This document shows positions 1-8,100 of a stretch of 20,991 nt of DNA, piece by piece. Source of the DNA: JBAXLO01 sp037134755 (GTDB taxonomy: Bacteria > Bacteroidota > Bacteroidia > Bacteroidales > JACABE01); the NCBI GenBank assembly GCA_037134755.1, contig JBAXLO010000064.1:1-20991 (forward strand), read 5' to 3'. The notes under the pieces are model-generated. The model searched no databases, had not been told where the DNA came from, and was given only the letters and a program-made list of their open reading frames with translations. Numbering within the stretch: the stretch's first letter is position 1; each line of letters starts with the position of its first letter. The translations under genes were made by a program, and so were the position numbers.

Positions 1-198
1 TTTAATTGTCACTAATTTTTATGCAAAGATACATTTAAATTCAGCACCATATTATTTATATAAATTATTCTTTATAGAAACCTATTGTATGATCTTCCAA
101 TTTATTCTTATCATAAAATAAAAATATAGTATCATACCATAATTTTATGCTTTCTTTAAATAAATATATAGTGATTGCATCTAAAACCGATGAAATCG

Positions 199-490
199 TA
201 AAAGACTCATCTACTATCATCCTCCATTTTGGTGGTGACAGTATAGAAACCTCTCATGTCATACTCAATTTCAAATATAGGTATATAGAAACCTCTAGCA
301 ACACCCCCCGATTTGGTGATGACAGTATAGAAACCTCCAGCCTCATCCCCCATTTGGGTGATGATAGTATAGAAACCTCTTGTGTCACCAACCATTTTGA
401 ATTACGACAGTATAGAAACCTCTTGCCTCATCTTTCGTTTTGGTTGTGATAGTATAGAAACCTCTACTGTCATCACCAAAATGGAGGATG
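199..490. repeat. 42-bp tandem array with palindromic core (array 1)
   Basis: The core GTATAGAAACCTCT, or a close variant, starts at 241, 283, 325, 367, 410 and 452, a spacing of 42-43 bp. A degenerate copy lies at 199-212, and an outlying one near 72-84 is almost exactly four periods earlier. The roughly 28 bp between cores are similar to each other and carry an imperfect inverted repeat of the type TCATC-CC...GG-GATGA. In the 325 unit, 343-351 pairs with 356-364 around an ATTT loop with one mismatch. The array decays leftward and stops sharply near 490. Because the period is 14 codons, it keeps frames open on both strands and creates false ORFs. The function is unknown. Confidence 0.85.
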
Positions 491-589
491 TTGCTATATG
501 CCTGATTATCATCCAAACAATTAGTTATACAGTAGTTATAGAGGTATTTATAAAAATAAATCACTATAATATAATAACAAAATCGAACA

Positions 590-630
590 GTAGCAATAAA
601 GTTGCTACCGCTATAAAGTTAGTAACTTTA
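590..630. promoter_or_regulatory. Two adjacent perfect dyads, candidate operator
   Basis: GTAGCAA (590-596) and TTGCTAC (602-608) form a perfect 7-bp inverted repeat around TAAAG. Six bases later TAAAGTTA (614-621) and TAACTTTA (623-630) form an 8-bp inverted repeat around one G. Both dyads contain ATAAAGTT, at 596-603 and 613-620, a 17-bp offset. The pair ends 68 bp before the start codon at 699, and the second overlaps a near-consensus -7 box. A repressor site for the downstream gene is a reasonable inference; nothing shows which protein would bind. Confidence 0.4.
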
Positions 631-698
631 CTATATTTTTTTAATATCGTCTCTTTTAGGTAGTACTTTTACAAAATTAATAATTAAATAAATAAACA

Positions 699-1673
699 AT
701 GAAAGATCTAAAAAGAATGGCTGTTAATCCATTTTTAGGATTAGGGAAATATGGCAGAGAAAAGATACAACTTTTCATTTTTCTCCATATTATGTTTATG
801 AAGTCGCAGTTGCTCGATCATACGTATCTTGCACCTATTATCCCGCTTACGGAGACTTTGTATGACACAATTTTTGGGCTGGTTACTACTAAAGACCAAA
901 AGATTGAATTGCGCAAATCACAACGTAAAACAGTTGTGCAAGTTTTAGTTGAAGCTAAAGTAGCTGCTCATACCATCGAAGGAAGAGTAAAAGATAAAGT
1001 TACAAAGTCAAGCCCAATTTATTCAGAATTGTTTGGCAACGGGATAGATGAATACAATCATTTTGATTTAAAAAATTCTTATATATTAATATCAAGGCTT
1101 AAAGATGGTGTTAAAAAATATCAAATAGAACTGGGTGATGATATGCTGACATTAATAACCGGAGTATATGATGATTTTGATGAAGCGCGCAAAGCTCAAG
1201 CACTTACAGCAGGTGAGGTAAGAGGTAATAATCCTAATTATGAAAAGAGCCTGGATTTAATGGAAATTCAATTATATAAAAATTTTCTGGAAATTTGTAA
1301 AGATAATAGTAATGATCCTTCAAATGGTTGGGGATTCTTCGACCAACCGGTATTAACCCGTCCTAGTCATCATGCCGGCAACCCTAATAAAGAACCTCTT
1401 ACTTTAGGTATTGATCCTTTATCACAAAAAGAAGCAGGAATGCCATTTAGTATTATCAATAAATTTAGCATCAAAAATATGTGCAATGTACCTATATATT
1501 ATATGGGTGCGTTTACTGCCGACGAAGCTATTCATCCAAATAGTTTGGTAATATTGCCTGGGCAAACGATTACTGTTACAGCAGCTCAGTTGGGCAGTCC
1601 TAGCAACAGGTATCTGATATTTGCCAATAAAGATATAAAAGAATTGGGTGTTGTAAAAATAACTTTGGAATAA
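699..1673 (+). CDS. Hypothetical soluble protein, 324 aa
   Basis: I do not recognise this protein. It has no signal peptide and no clear membrane segment, so it is probably cytoplasmic. Residues 20-200 look mostly helical, with charged stretches around 64-105 (KDQKIELRKSQRKT) and 130-200. Residues 203-245 are rich in Gly, Pro, Asn and His (WGFFDQPV, RPSHHAGNPN). Residues 254-324 alternate hydrophobic and polar residues and look like a small beta-sandwich (VPIYYMG, LVILPGQTITVTAAQ, YLIFANKDI). The two-part layout, helical then beta, is the only structural clue. The ATG at 699 follows an A/T-rich leader normal for this phylum; Met7 is a possible alternative start. It stands alone, with array 1 and two dyads upstream and a hairpin cluster downstream. 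The gene is sure; the function is unknown. Confidence 0.8.
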   Translation: MKDLKRMAVNPFLGLGKYGREKIQLFIFLHIMFMKSQLLDHTYLAPIIPLTETLYDTIFGLVTTKDQKIELRKSQRKTVVQVLVEAKVAAHTIEGRVKDKVTKSSPIYSELFGNGIDEYNHFDLKNSYILISRLKDGVKKYQIELGDDMLTLITGVYDDFDEARKAQALTAGEVRGNNPNYEKSLDLMEIQLYKNFLEICKDNSNDPSNGWGFFDQPVLTRPSHHAGNPNKEPLTLGIDPLSQKEAGMPFSIINKFSIKNMCNVPIYYMGAFTADEAIHPNSLVILPGQTITVTAAQLGSPSNRYLIFANKDIKELGVVKITLE

Positions 1674-1711
1674 GAATTTAAGACTGCCTCACGGTTCTGC
1701 TTTTTGGATTC

Positions 1712-1857
1712 CACCTGTCAGTAAATGATTTTCTGACAGGTGAAATGGAAGGCAACTCCTGACAGGTTTTCTTATCCTGTTCAAGTTAAACAGCCTTTTA
1801 AGAATTATACCTGACAGGACGGAAAAACCTGTCAGGATTAATACTGTACTTCCATTT
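1712..1857. repeat. Cluster of CCTGACAGG/CCTGTCAGG inverted repeats
   Basis: CACCTGTCAG (1712-1721) pairs perfectly with CTGACAGGTG (1733-1742). A single CCTGACAGG lies at 1758-1766. CCTGACAGG (1810-1818) pairs with CCTGTCAGG (1828-1836). An outer pair, AAATGGAAG (1743-1751) and CTTCCATTT (1849-1857), encloses the last two elements. Neither inner hairpin is followed by a clean T-run, so a simple terminator of the 699 gene is not the best reading. It looks like a small REP-like or folded-RNA element. The same core word recurs in the hairpin at 13851-13885. Confidence 0.6.
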
Positions 1858-1978
1858 TGCCTTAATATTAAATAAGTATACAGATATAGAGCGACATATG
1901 TTTTTGTTGTTTTTTATTAAAATTAAAAGTAAATATACGAATTAAATATCAAAATGTATTTAAGGGATAAATATTTTG

Positions 1979-1986
1979 TATCTTTG
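1979..1986 (+). promoter_or_regulatory. Consensus Bacteroidota -7 box before the 1995 gene
   Basis: TATCTTTG matches TAnnTTTG exactly. Only eight bases separate it from the ATG at 1995, so a start point 5-8 bases downstream would give almost no leader. No clear TTG is seen at the -33 position. Confidence 0.45.
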
Positions 1987-1994
1987 CATTTAAT

Positions 1995-3809
1995 ATGAAG
2001 AAAGCAATTATCATAATTTTATTATACCTTCTGACAAATACTTTATGTGCTCAGGTTAATCTTGTACCTAACGGAGATTTTGAAATTTATTCAAGTTTAC
2101 CTGATTATCTGGGACAAATATATAAAGCAATTGGCTGGAATAATGTAAATGGCAGTTATGGTTCTGGAACAGCGTCCCCAGATTATTTATATGTTGGAGC
2201 AGTAGGACTACCTGGAATAATTCCTCCATATTCAGGGAATGGTCAAGTAGGATTTGAATTTTCTAGTGACCCTGTGAATTTACCAGATAATAGAGAATAT
2301 ATTTCGACTTATCTTACTTCTCCTTTAGATTCGGGTCGGAGCTATACGCTTTCTTTTTATCTTTATCATAATTTTTTTGGTGATCCAAGTAGTGTTAATG
2401 CATCGAAAAGCTGTAACAATCTTGGAGTTCATTTTTCATTAAATCCTTTACATCAAACTTCTTGGGAACACATCCCAGTTATACCACAAATTGAGGTTGA
2501 TACAATAATATATTTTACCAGTACTTGGGAGAAATTTACTTTTAATTTTATAGCTAAAGATTCATCTAGATTTATTACGATAGGTAATTTCAGACCAGAT
2601 TCTTTAACATTAATTACCTCTACCGGTGATGAAGGTTCGTATATTTGTTTAGATAAAATAGAATTATATCCATACTTTACAATTAAAGGTGATACATTAA
2701 TTTGTAAAGGCAATACAGATACTTTAAAAGCTTACGGTAATACTATTGTAAAATGGGCTGATAGTTTAAGTCCTAATATTATAATAGCTACAGATTCGAT
2801 AATAACGGTGTCACCGGATATAACTACAACTTATGCTGTTTATGGAAATTGGGATACTACTTACTTTACTGTTCATGTGGTAAGCAATCCAGTAGTAAAC
2901 TTAGGGAACGATACTGCATTATGTATAGGGCAATCGTTAACATTAAATGCTGCCGCTCCATATATTACTTCTTACCTTTGGCAGGATAATTCAACTAATG
3001 CAATCTATAATATAACTCAAACAGGTACTTATTGGGTTAAGGCTTCTATTACCAGTAGTTGTTTTGCAAGTGATACTATAAATGTAACATATAAACCAAA
3101 TCCAATAGTTAACCTTGGAAATGATACAGCTTTATGTTACGGACAAACAATAACATTAAATGCAACAACACCTAATGCCACCTATCAATGGGTGGATGGT
3201 TCAACTGATTCTATTTTTATTATTACTCCTCCTTATACACCTTATAACTTTTGGGTAAAGGTTACAGTTAATAATTGTACAGGTGCAGATACAATAGGTT
3301 TAAATATATATGAAACACCCCAGATACATTTAGGTAATGATACTATTCTTTGTAATGGACAATCAATTACATTAAACGCAACAATACTAAATGCCACTTA
3401 TCACTGGCAGGATGGTTCAACAATACCAACATATAATGTTACTCAACAGGGTGTTTATTGGATAACTGCTACCGATGATAACAATTGCTTGGCAAGTGAT
3501 ACTATTAATATAATGTATCAAGATTGTAATCAAAATGACATTTATATTCCCAATGCTTTTACTCCTACCAATACATATAATAATATATTTAAGGTAGTAA
3601 CCTTAGCAGAATTCAGTGAGTTTAACATGTCCATCTATTACCGTTGGTATGGTAAATTGTTTGAGAGTGCAGATAAAAACAAAGGCTGGGACGGCACTTA
3701 CAAAGGAGAGCTTGTCCCTACTGGAGTTTATATTTATCTTATAACAGCTACAATAAAAAATACCGGAGAAAAGAGGAAGATAACAGGAAGAGTGACGGTA
3801 GTAAGATAG
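1995..3809 (+). CDS. Secreted protein with Ig-like repeats and gliding-motility-type C-terminal domain
   Basis: Residues 1-20 are a signal peptide (MKKAIIIILL, cleavage near LCAQ). Residues 21-225 form a beta-rich domain opening with NLVPNGDFE, a start common in Bacteroidota surface proteins. Three Ig-like repeats follow at about 302-367, 372-440 and 445-508, each with LGNDT, then C-x-GQS/T-x-TLNA, a W or Y core and a closing SDTI/ADTI. Residues 512-604 match the gliding-motility-associated C-terminal domain: YIPNAFTPT, KGWDGTYKGE, VPTGVYIYLI and a basic end. Such domains direct T9SS export and surface attachment. One oddity is IYYRWYGKLFES, where the family usually has something like FNRWG. 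The start is fixed by the signal peptide and the gene ends in a strong hairpin. The ligand is unknown; adhesion is a guess from fold type. Confidence 0.88.
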   Translation: MKKAIIIILLYLLTNTLCAQVNLVPNGDFEIYSSLPDYLGQIYKAIGWNNVNGSYGSGTASPDYLYVGAVGLPGIIPPYSGNGQVGFEFSSDPVNLPDNREYISTYLTSPLDSGRSYTLSFYLYHNFFGDPSSVNASKSCNNLGVHFSLNPLHQTSWEHIPVIPQIEVDTIIYFTSTWEKFTFNFIAKDSSRFITIGNFRPDSLTLITSTGDEGSYICLDKIELYPYFTIKGDTLICKGNTDTLKAYGNTIVKWADSLSPNIIIATDSIITVSPDITTTYAVYGNWDTTYFTVHVVSNPVVNLGNDTALCIGQSLTLNAAAPYITSYLWQDNSTNAIYNITQTGTYWVKASITSSCFASDTINVTYKPNPIVNLGNDTALCYGQTITLNATTPNATYQWVDGSTDSIFIITPPYTPYNFWVKVTVNNCTGADTIGLNIYETPQIHLGNDTILCNGQSITLNATILNATYHWQDGSTIPTYNVTQQGVYWITATDDNNCLASDTINIMYQDCNQNDIYIPNAFTPTNTYNNIFKVVTLAEFSEFNMSIYYRWYGKLFESADKNKGWDGTYKGELVPTGVYIYLITATIKNTGEKRKITGRVTVVR

Positions 3810-3850
3810 GAAGAAGTGCCTAGAGTTTGGAGTTTGGAGTGAACTAAAGT

Positions 3851-3897
3851 CATAATAAAAGAGGCTGCCCCACTAGGAGACAGCCTCTTTTATTATG
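3851..3897. terminator. Bidirectional intrinsic terminator
   Basis: CATAATAAAAGAGGCTG (3851-3867) pairs perfectly over 17 bp with CAGCCTCTTTTATTATG (3881-3897) around a 13-base loop. Each strand has a U-rich tract in its outgoing arm, so it can stop the plus-strand gene ending at 3809 and minus-strand transcription from lspA. It also lies 14 bp beyond the stop of the orphan secreted-protein tail at 3912-3968. Confidence 0.9.
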
Positions 3898-3911
3898 TAT
3901 TGAAGGATTGC

Positions 3912-3968
3912 TTATTTCTTTACAATCATTTTCTTTGTCGTTGAGAAGTCAATAAGCTTCCTATATAA
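3912..3968 (-). pseudogene. Orphan C-terminal tail of a T9SS-type protein
   Basis: Read on the minus strand, these bases encode RKLIDFSTTKKMIVKK and then TAA, which resembles the last residues of T9SS sorting domains. An in-frame TAA at 3969-3971 closes the frame upstream and there is no start codon for a complete protein. The 17-bp-arm terminator follows 14 bp later, as it would after an intact gene. It lies between the lspA stop and that terminator. The likely reading is the remnant of a deleted or replaced surface-protein gene. It is short, so chance resemblance is not excluded. Confidence 0.45.
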
Positions 3969-3984
3969 TTATAAATAGGTAGAT

Positions 3985-4632
3985 CTATTCGGTAATATTA
4001 GAGTCCTCATTTGTGGTTTCGGGTGCTATTATGGTTTCTTTCTTAAAAAATCTTCTCTGAAAGAGAATAAGCATGATCACGCCTATGGTTATTGAGGAGT
4101 CGGCGATGTTGAACACCGGTTCGAAGAATTCAAAGTCTTTCCCTCCTATGAACGGAATCCATGATGGGAAGTGCAAATTGAAAAGAGGGAAGTACAACAT
4201 GTCCACTACTTTGCCATGAAGAAAAGCAGCGTAACCTCCACCGGCAGGAAACATCTTAGCAACGTTAAAGTAGCTCTCGTTAAACATCAAACCGTAAAAC
4301 GCACTGTCGAGAATGTTGCCCACAGCTCCGGCAAAGATAAAACTCATACATATTATTAAGAGCTTGTCGGCATTTTCTTTTATAAGTTTTAAAATGTAAT
4401 AACCTATTGCTCCAACGGCAACTATCCTGAACAAACTTAAGATTAGTTTCCCAAAACCTCCGCCAAATCTCATTCCAAAAGCCATGCCCTCGTTCTCGGT
4501 AAAGTGAATAATAAACCAGTTACCGGCTATGTGAATTTCGTCGCCAAGAGCCATGTGGGTTTTAATCCAGATCTTGAGCACCTGATCGATAAATAAGACC
4601 AAGAAGATTATTAGCAAAGATTTTTTTAACAT
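3985..4632 (-). CDS. lspA: Lipoprotein signal peptidase (signal peptidase II)
   Basis: Inner-membrane aspartyl protease that removes signal peptides from diacylated prolipoproteins; this window has at least two candidate substrates (9420-9638 and 10710-11066). Membrane segments are visible near residues 5-25, 63-84, 90-108 and 177-192. Family motifs are in order: FIDQ with Asp16, FTENEGMAFG with Asn47, GNILD with Asp109, VVDML with Asp144, and FNIADSSI with Asp178. Asp144 and Asp178 correspond to the catalytic pair. At 215 residues it is longer than the roughly 160 of proteobacterial LspA. The extra length is an insert near 111-138 after the GNILD motif plus a polar tail after about 196, as often seen in this phylum. 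It lies 98 bp downstream of the DksA-like gene, with a weak hairpin between. Confidence 0.97.
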   Translation of the reverse strand: MLKKSLLIIFLVLFIDQVLKIWIKTHMALGDEIHIAGNWFIIHFTENEGMAFGMRFGGGFGKLILSLFRIVAVGAIGYYILKLIKENADKLLIICMSFIFAGAVGNILDSAFYGLMFNESYFNVAKMFPAGGGYAAFLHGKVVDMLYFPLFNLHFPSWIPFIGGKDFEFFEPVFNIADSSITIGVIMLILFQRRFFKKETIIAPETTNEDSNITE

Positions 4633-4667
4633 ACTTATTTATTTATATACTGAAATCCACAAAAGAC

Positions 4668-4693
4668 TAAAGGAAGTAAAACTACTCCCTTTA
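4668..4693 (-). terminator. Hairpin between the DksA-like gene and lspA
   Basis: TAAAGGAAGTA (4668-4678) and TACTCCCTTTA (4683-4693) pair at 10 of 11 positions around a four-base loop. On the minus strand it is followed by the U-rich GTCTTTTG. It may partly terminate transcription after the DksA-like gene or tune read-through into lspA. Confidence 0.5.
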
Positions 4694-4730
4694 ATCTTTA
4701 TGTTAAGACATTTAATCAATGTGATGAAGA

Positions 4731-5141
4731 TTATTTCTTACTACCTTGATTAAGTTTAGCATCAATGCTTAAAGTAGCGTGAGGAACGATGCGTAATCTT
4801 TCTTTAGGTATTAATTTACCGGTTTCCCTGCAAATACCATAAGATTTATTTTCGATTCTTACCAAAGCGGCTTCCAATGATTTTATAAACTTGTCCTGAC
4901 GAGCAGCCAGTCTTGAATTTTCTTCCTTCGACATTACTTGATAGCCTTCTTCCAACACTTTGAAAGTAGGTGAAGTGTCGCTGATGTCGTTTTCGCCACC
5001 AGTAGTGTAAGCTTCTTTTAAAACTTCGAAATCGTCACGTGCCTTTTCGAGTTTCTTAAAGATAATATCTTTAAATTCCAGTAGCTCTTCATCAGAATAT
5101 CTGGTTTTAATGTTCTCTTTTTCTGTTTCTTTATTTGTCAT
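4731..5141 (-). CDS. TraR/DksA-family protein lacking a complete zinc site
   Basis: A 136-residue protein of the DksA/TraR family, whose members bind RNA polymerase through the secondary channel and modulate initiation with ppGpp. Residues 15-98 look like the helical coiled-coil part. The C-terminal signature is at 101-120 (YGICRETGKL, IPKERLR). Only Cys104 remains of the usual four zinc ligands: the first pair reads CRET and the second is replaced by HATLSIDAK. Bacteroidota homologues commonly show this loss, so it is probably functional without zinc. The gene starts 27 bp after the ileS stop and precedes lspA, an order seen in many Bacteroidota, and is probably transcribed from the ileS promoter. 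I give no symbol because equivalence to E. coli DksA is not shown. Confidence 0.9.
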   Translation of the reverse strand: MTNKETEKENIKTRYSDEELLEFKDIIFKKLEKARDDFEVLKEAYTTGGENDISDTSPTFKVLEEGYQVMSKEENSRLAARQDKFIKSLEAALVRIENKSYGICRETGKLIPKERLRIVPHATLSIDAKLNQGSKK

Positions 5142-5168
5142 TGTTTTGAAATTATATGTTCTGAAAGC

Positions 5169-8100
5169 TTAAACCTTTTCAATTAAAATATATGTAGAGA
5201 TATCTTCTGATAACTCAATCTCTACTTTATTACTTTCATTTAGAGCATCTACCATCTCTAATGAATCGGCCAAAGTTTCGGAGCAAATGTATAAATTATT
5301 ATTGTTAACAGCACTAATAATTTCAATGTTATTTTCAATTTTAACATTTATTTTATCTGTTACTTCAAAATTGTTCTCTTTTCTAAGGTTTTGAATTCTA
5401 TTTACTAACTCTCTTGCAATTCCTTCTTCCTTCAATTGAGGTGTAATGGAAATATCCAGAGCCACTGTCAATGTCCCCATATTAGCAACCACCCAACCCG
5501 GAATGTCTTCGGTAATGATTTCCACGTCGGTAATCAACAGCTCAATAGCTTCGCCATCTATCGTTAAATTATAAAGGCCTTCGGCTTCAATTTTGTTAAT
5601 ATCATCTTGATTGAACTCACCAACCTTAGCAGCTATCTGCTTCATCATCTTCCCAAACTTAGGACCTAAAGTCTTAAAGTTAGGTTTGATATTCTTTACC
5701 AGAATGCCGGTGTCGGATAAGAACTCAATTTCTTTAATATTAACTTCAGATAAGATAAGATTTTCAATAGCTTTGATCTGAGCCTTGAACTTGGCATCAG
5801 CAGCAGGAATCATAATCTTATTTAAAGGTTGGCGAACTCTAAGATTGGTCTTCTTTCTTAAAGATAAAACCATCGAAGATATCTTTTGAGCCAACTGCAT
5901 GCGTTCTTCCAGATCTTTATCGATAAGCTTTTCGTCAGCTATTGGAAATTCAGTTAAGTGAACGGACTCAGCTTTAAGCTGCCCTGTTACATTGTTCAAA
6001 TCCTGGAACAACCTGTCCATAAAGAATGGAGCAATAGGAGCCGCCAACTGTGCAATAGTAACCAAGCATTTATATAAGGTCTGATAAGCTGAGATTTTGT
6101 CTTCAGTGTAAACACCTTTCCAGAATCTTCTTCTGCATAAGCGAACATACCAGTTACTTAGGTATTCATCAACAAAGTTTTGTATAACTCTACCTGCCTT
6201 TGTAGGTTCGTAATCTGCATAATATTCATCAACAGATTTAATAAGCGTATTAAGTTCCGAAAGTATCCATCTATCAATCTCAGGACGCTCTTCAACAGCT
6301 ATTTCTTTTTCATCAAAAGTAAAACCATCTATGTTGGCATACAACGAAAAGAAACTGTAAGTATTATATAGTGTGCCAAAGAACTTACGCTGCACCTCCC
6401 CTATTCCTTCCAGATCAAACTTTAGATTATCCCAAGGCTGTGAGTTAGTGATCATATACCAACGGGTAGCATCAGGACCATACTTTTCAATAGTCTCAAA
6501 TGGATCAACAGCATTGTTTAAACGCTTAGACATTTTGTTGCCCATTTTATCAAGAACAAGACCGTTAGATAAGCAATTCTTAAAGGCAACATCATCAAAC
6601 ATCATCACTGCAATAGCATGAAGGGTAAAGAACCAACCTCTCGTCTGGTCAACACCTTCGGCAATAAAATCAGCAGGGAAAGCACCTTCCCAACCATGAG
6701 CACTTGTGTGCGCAGGAGGTGCATCAAAAGGATAATGATACTGAGCGTAAGGCATTGCACCCGAATCAAACCAAACATCAATCAGGTCGGTTTCGCGTGT
6801 CATCTTTAAGCCTTTGCTCGACACCAAAAAGATATCATCAACATAAGGGCGGTGCAAGTCGAATGAATTATAATCTTTAGAAGCATAAGGATTGGTTTTC
6901 ATGAAACCTGCTTCAATAGATTTCTCAATCTCATTACTCAGCTGTTCAATAGAACCAATGCAAATCTCTTCGCTTCTGTCATCAGTAACCCAAATAGGAA
7001 GCGGAGTTCCCCAATATCTGGAACGAGAAAGATTCCAGTCAACAAGGTTCTCCAGCCAATTACCAAAACGTCCCGAGCCTGTAGATTCAGGTTTCCAGTT
7101 AATGGTCTTATTAAGTTCAATCATTCTATCCTTAACCGCAGTGGTTTTAATAAACCAAGAGTCTAAAGGATAATATAAAATAGGTTTGTCAGTACGCCAG
7201 CAATGAGGATAAGAGTGTTCGTATTTCTCAACTTTAAAAGTCTTGTTTTCTTTCTTAAGCTTCACTATGATCTCTACATCTACACTTTCGTCGGTCTTAG
7301 GATCGTAATCGGGCTTGTACTCGCTCTTCACGAACTTATGTGCAAACTCTCCCATGGTTTCGATAAACCTACCTTGCTTATCAACCATCGTTAAAGCGCC
7401 AATACCATTCTGTTTGGCAACGCGAAAGTCGTCAGCACCAAAGCTAGGAGCTATATGTACGATACCGGTTCCATCTTCGGTAGTAACAAAATCGCCAATA
7501 ACAACTCTGAACGCATCACCCTCTTCAGGCTGAGCATAAGGCATCAATTGCTCGTAACGCATACCATTAAGTTCGGATCCTTTATAGCTTTCGCAGATAA
7601 CAAAGGGGATGTTCTTATCACCGGCATTGTATTCATCTAACTTTAGTTCAGCATTCTTTTCAGGAAAGTACTTTCCTATAAGATCTTTGCCTAATATAAC
7701 TGTGATAGGCAGGTTAGTGTAAGGATTATAGGTCTTAACTTTTACATATTCTATATTCTTTCCAACAGCTAAAGCAGTATTCGATGGCAAAGTCCATGGA
7801 GTGGTTGTCCAAGCCATAAAGAAAAGGTCTCCATGTAAATCACTGAAAAGCTTTTCGGATTTATCATCCTTAATTATCTTAAACTGCGCAACAGCTGTGT
7901 TGTCTTTTACATTGCGATAACATCCCGGCTGATTCAATTCGTGGGTACTTAAACCTGTACCAGCAGCCGGTGAATAGGGTTGGATGGTATAGCCTTTATA
8001 AAGCAAACCTTTTTTGTAAAGTTCGCTAAGCAAGTACCAGCAACTTTCAATATATTTATTCTCGAAGGTAATATAAGGATCACTCAAGTCAACCCAATAG

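Larger units (their letters stand above)
1..698. other. Gene-free stretch upstream of the 699 gene
   Basis: AT-rich sequence without a convincing gene. It holds the 42-bp array (199-490, with a decayed outlier near 72-84) and two tight dyads at 590-630. Near-consensus -7 boxes for the gene at 699 are TAACTTTA (623-630) and TACTTTTA (664-671), each one base off TAnnTTTG. I see no clear -33 TTG for either. Open frames at 147-449, 207-395 and 382-663 lie wholly or largely on the array and are not called as genes. Confidence 0.6.
1674..1994. other. Intergenic region before the 1995 gene
   Basis: This gene-free stretch carries the hairpin cluster at 1712-1857, then AT-rich DNA, and ends in a TAnnTTTG box at 1979-1986. 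No open frame here looks coding. Confidence 0.6.

Noticed and set aside
199..490. CRISPR array
   Set aside because: The intervals between cores resemble each other and share a palindrome, the core is only 14 bp, and no cas gene is present.
147..663. Open frames on both strands encoding DSIETS-type and GGFYTVIT-type peptides
   Set aside because: They lie wholly or largely on the 42-bp array, whose length is 14 codons with no stop; the repeated peptides are by-products of the DNA repeat.
4171..4359. Plus-strand frame inside lspA
   Set aside because: Antisense to clear LspA motifs; no support of its own.
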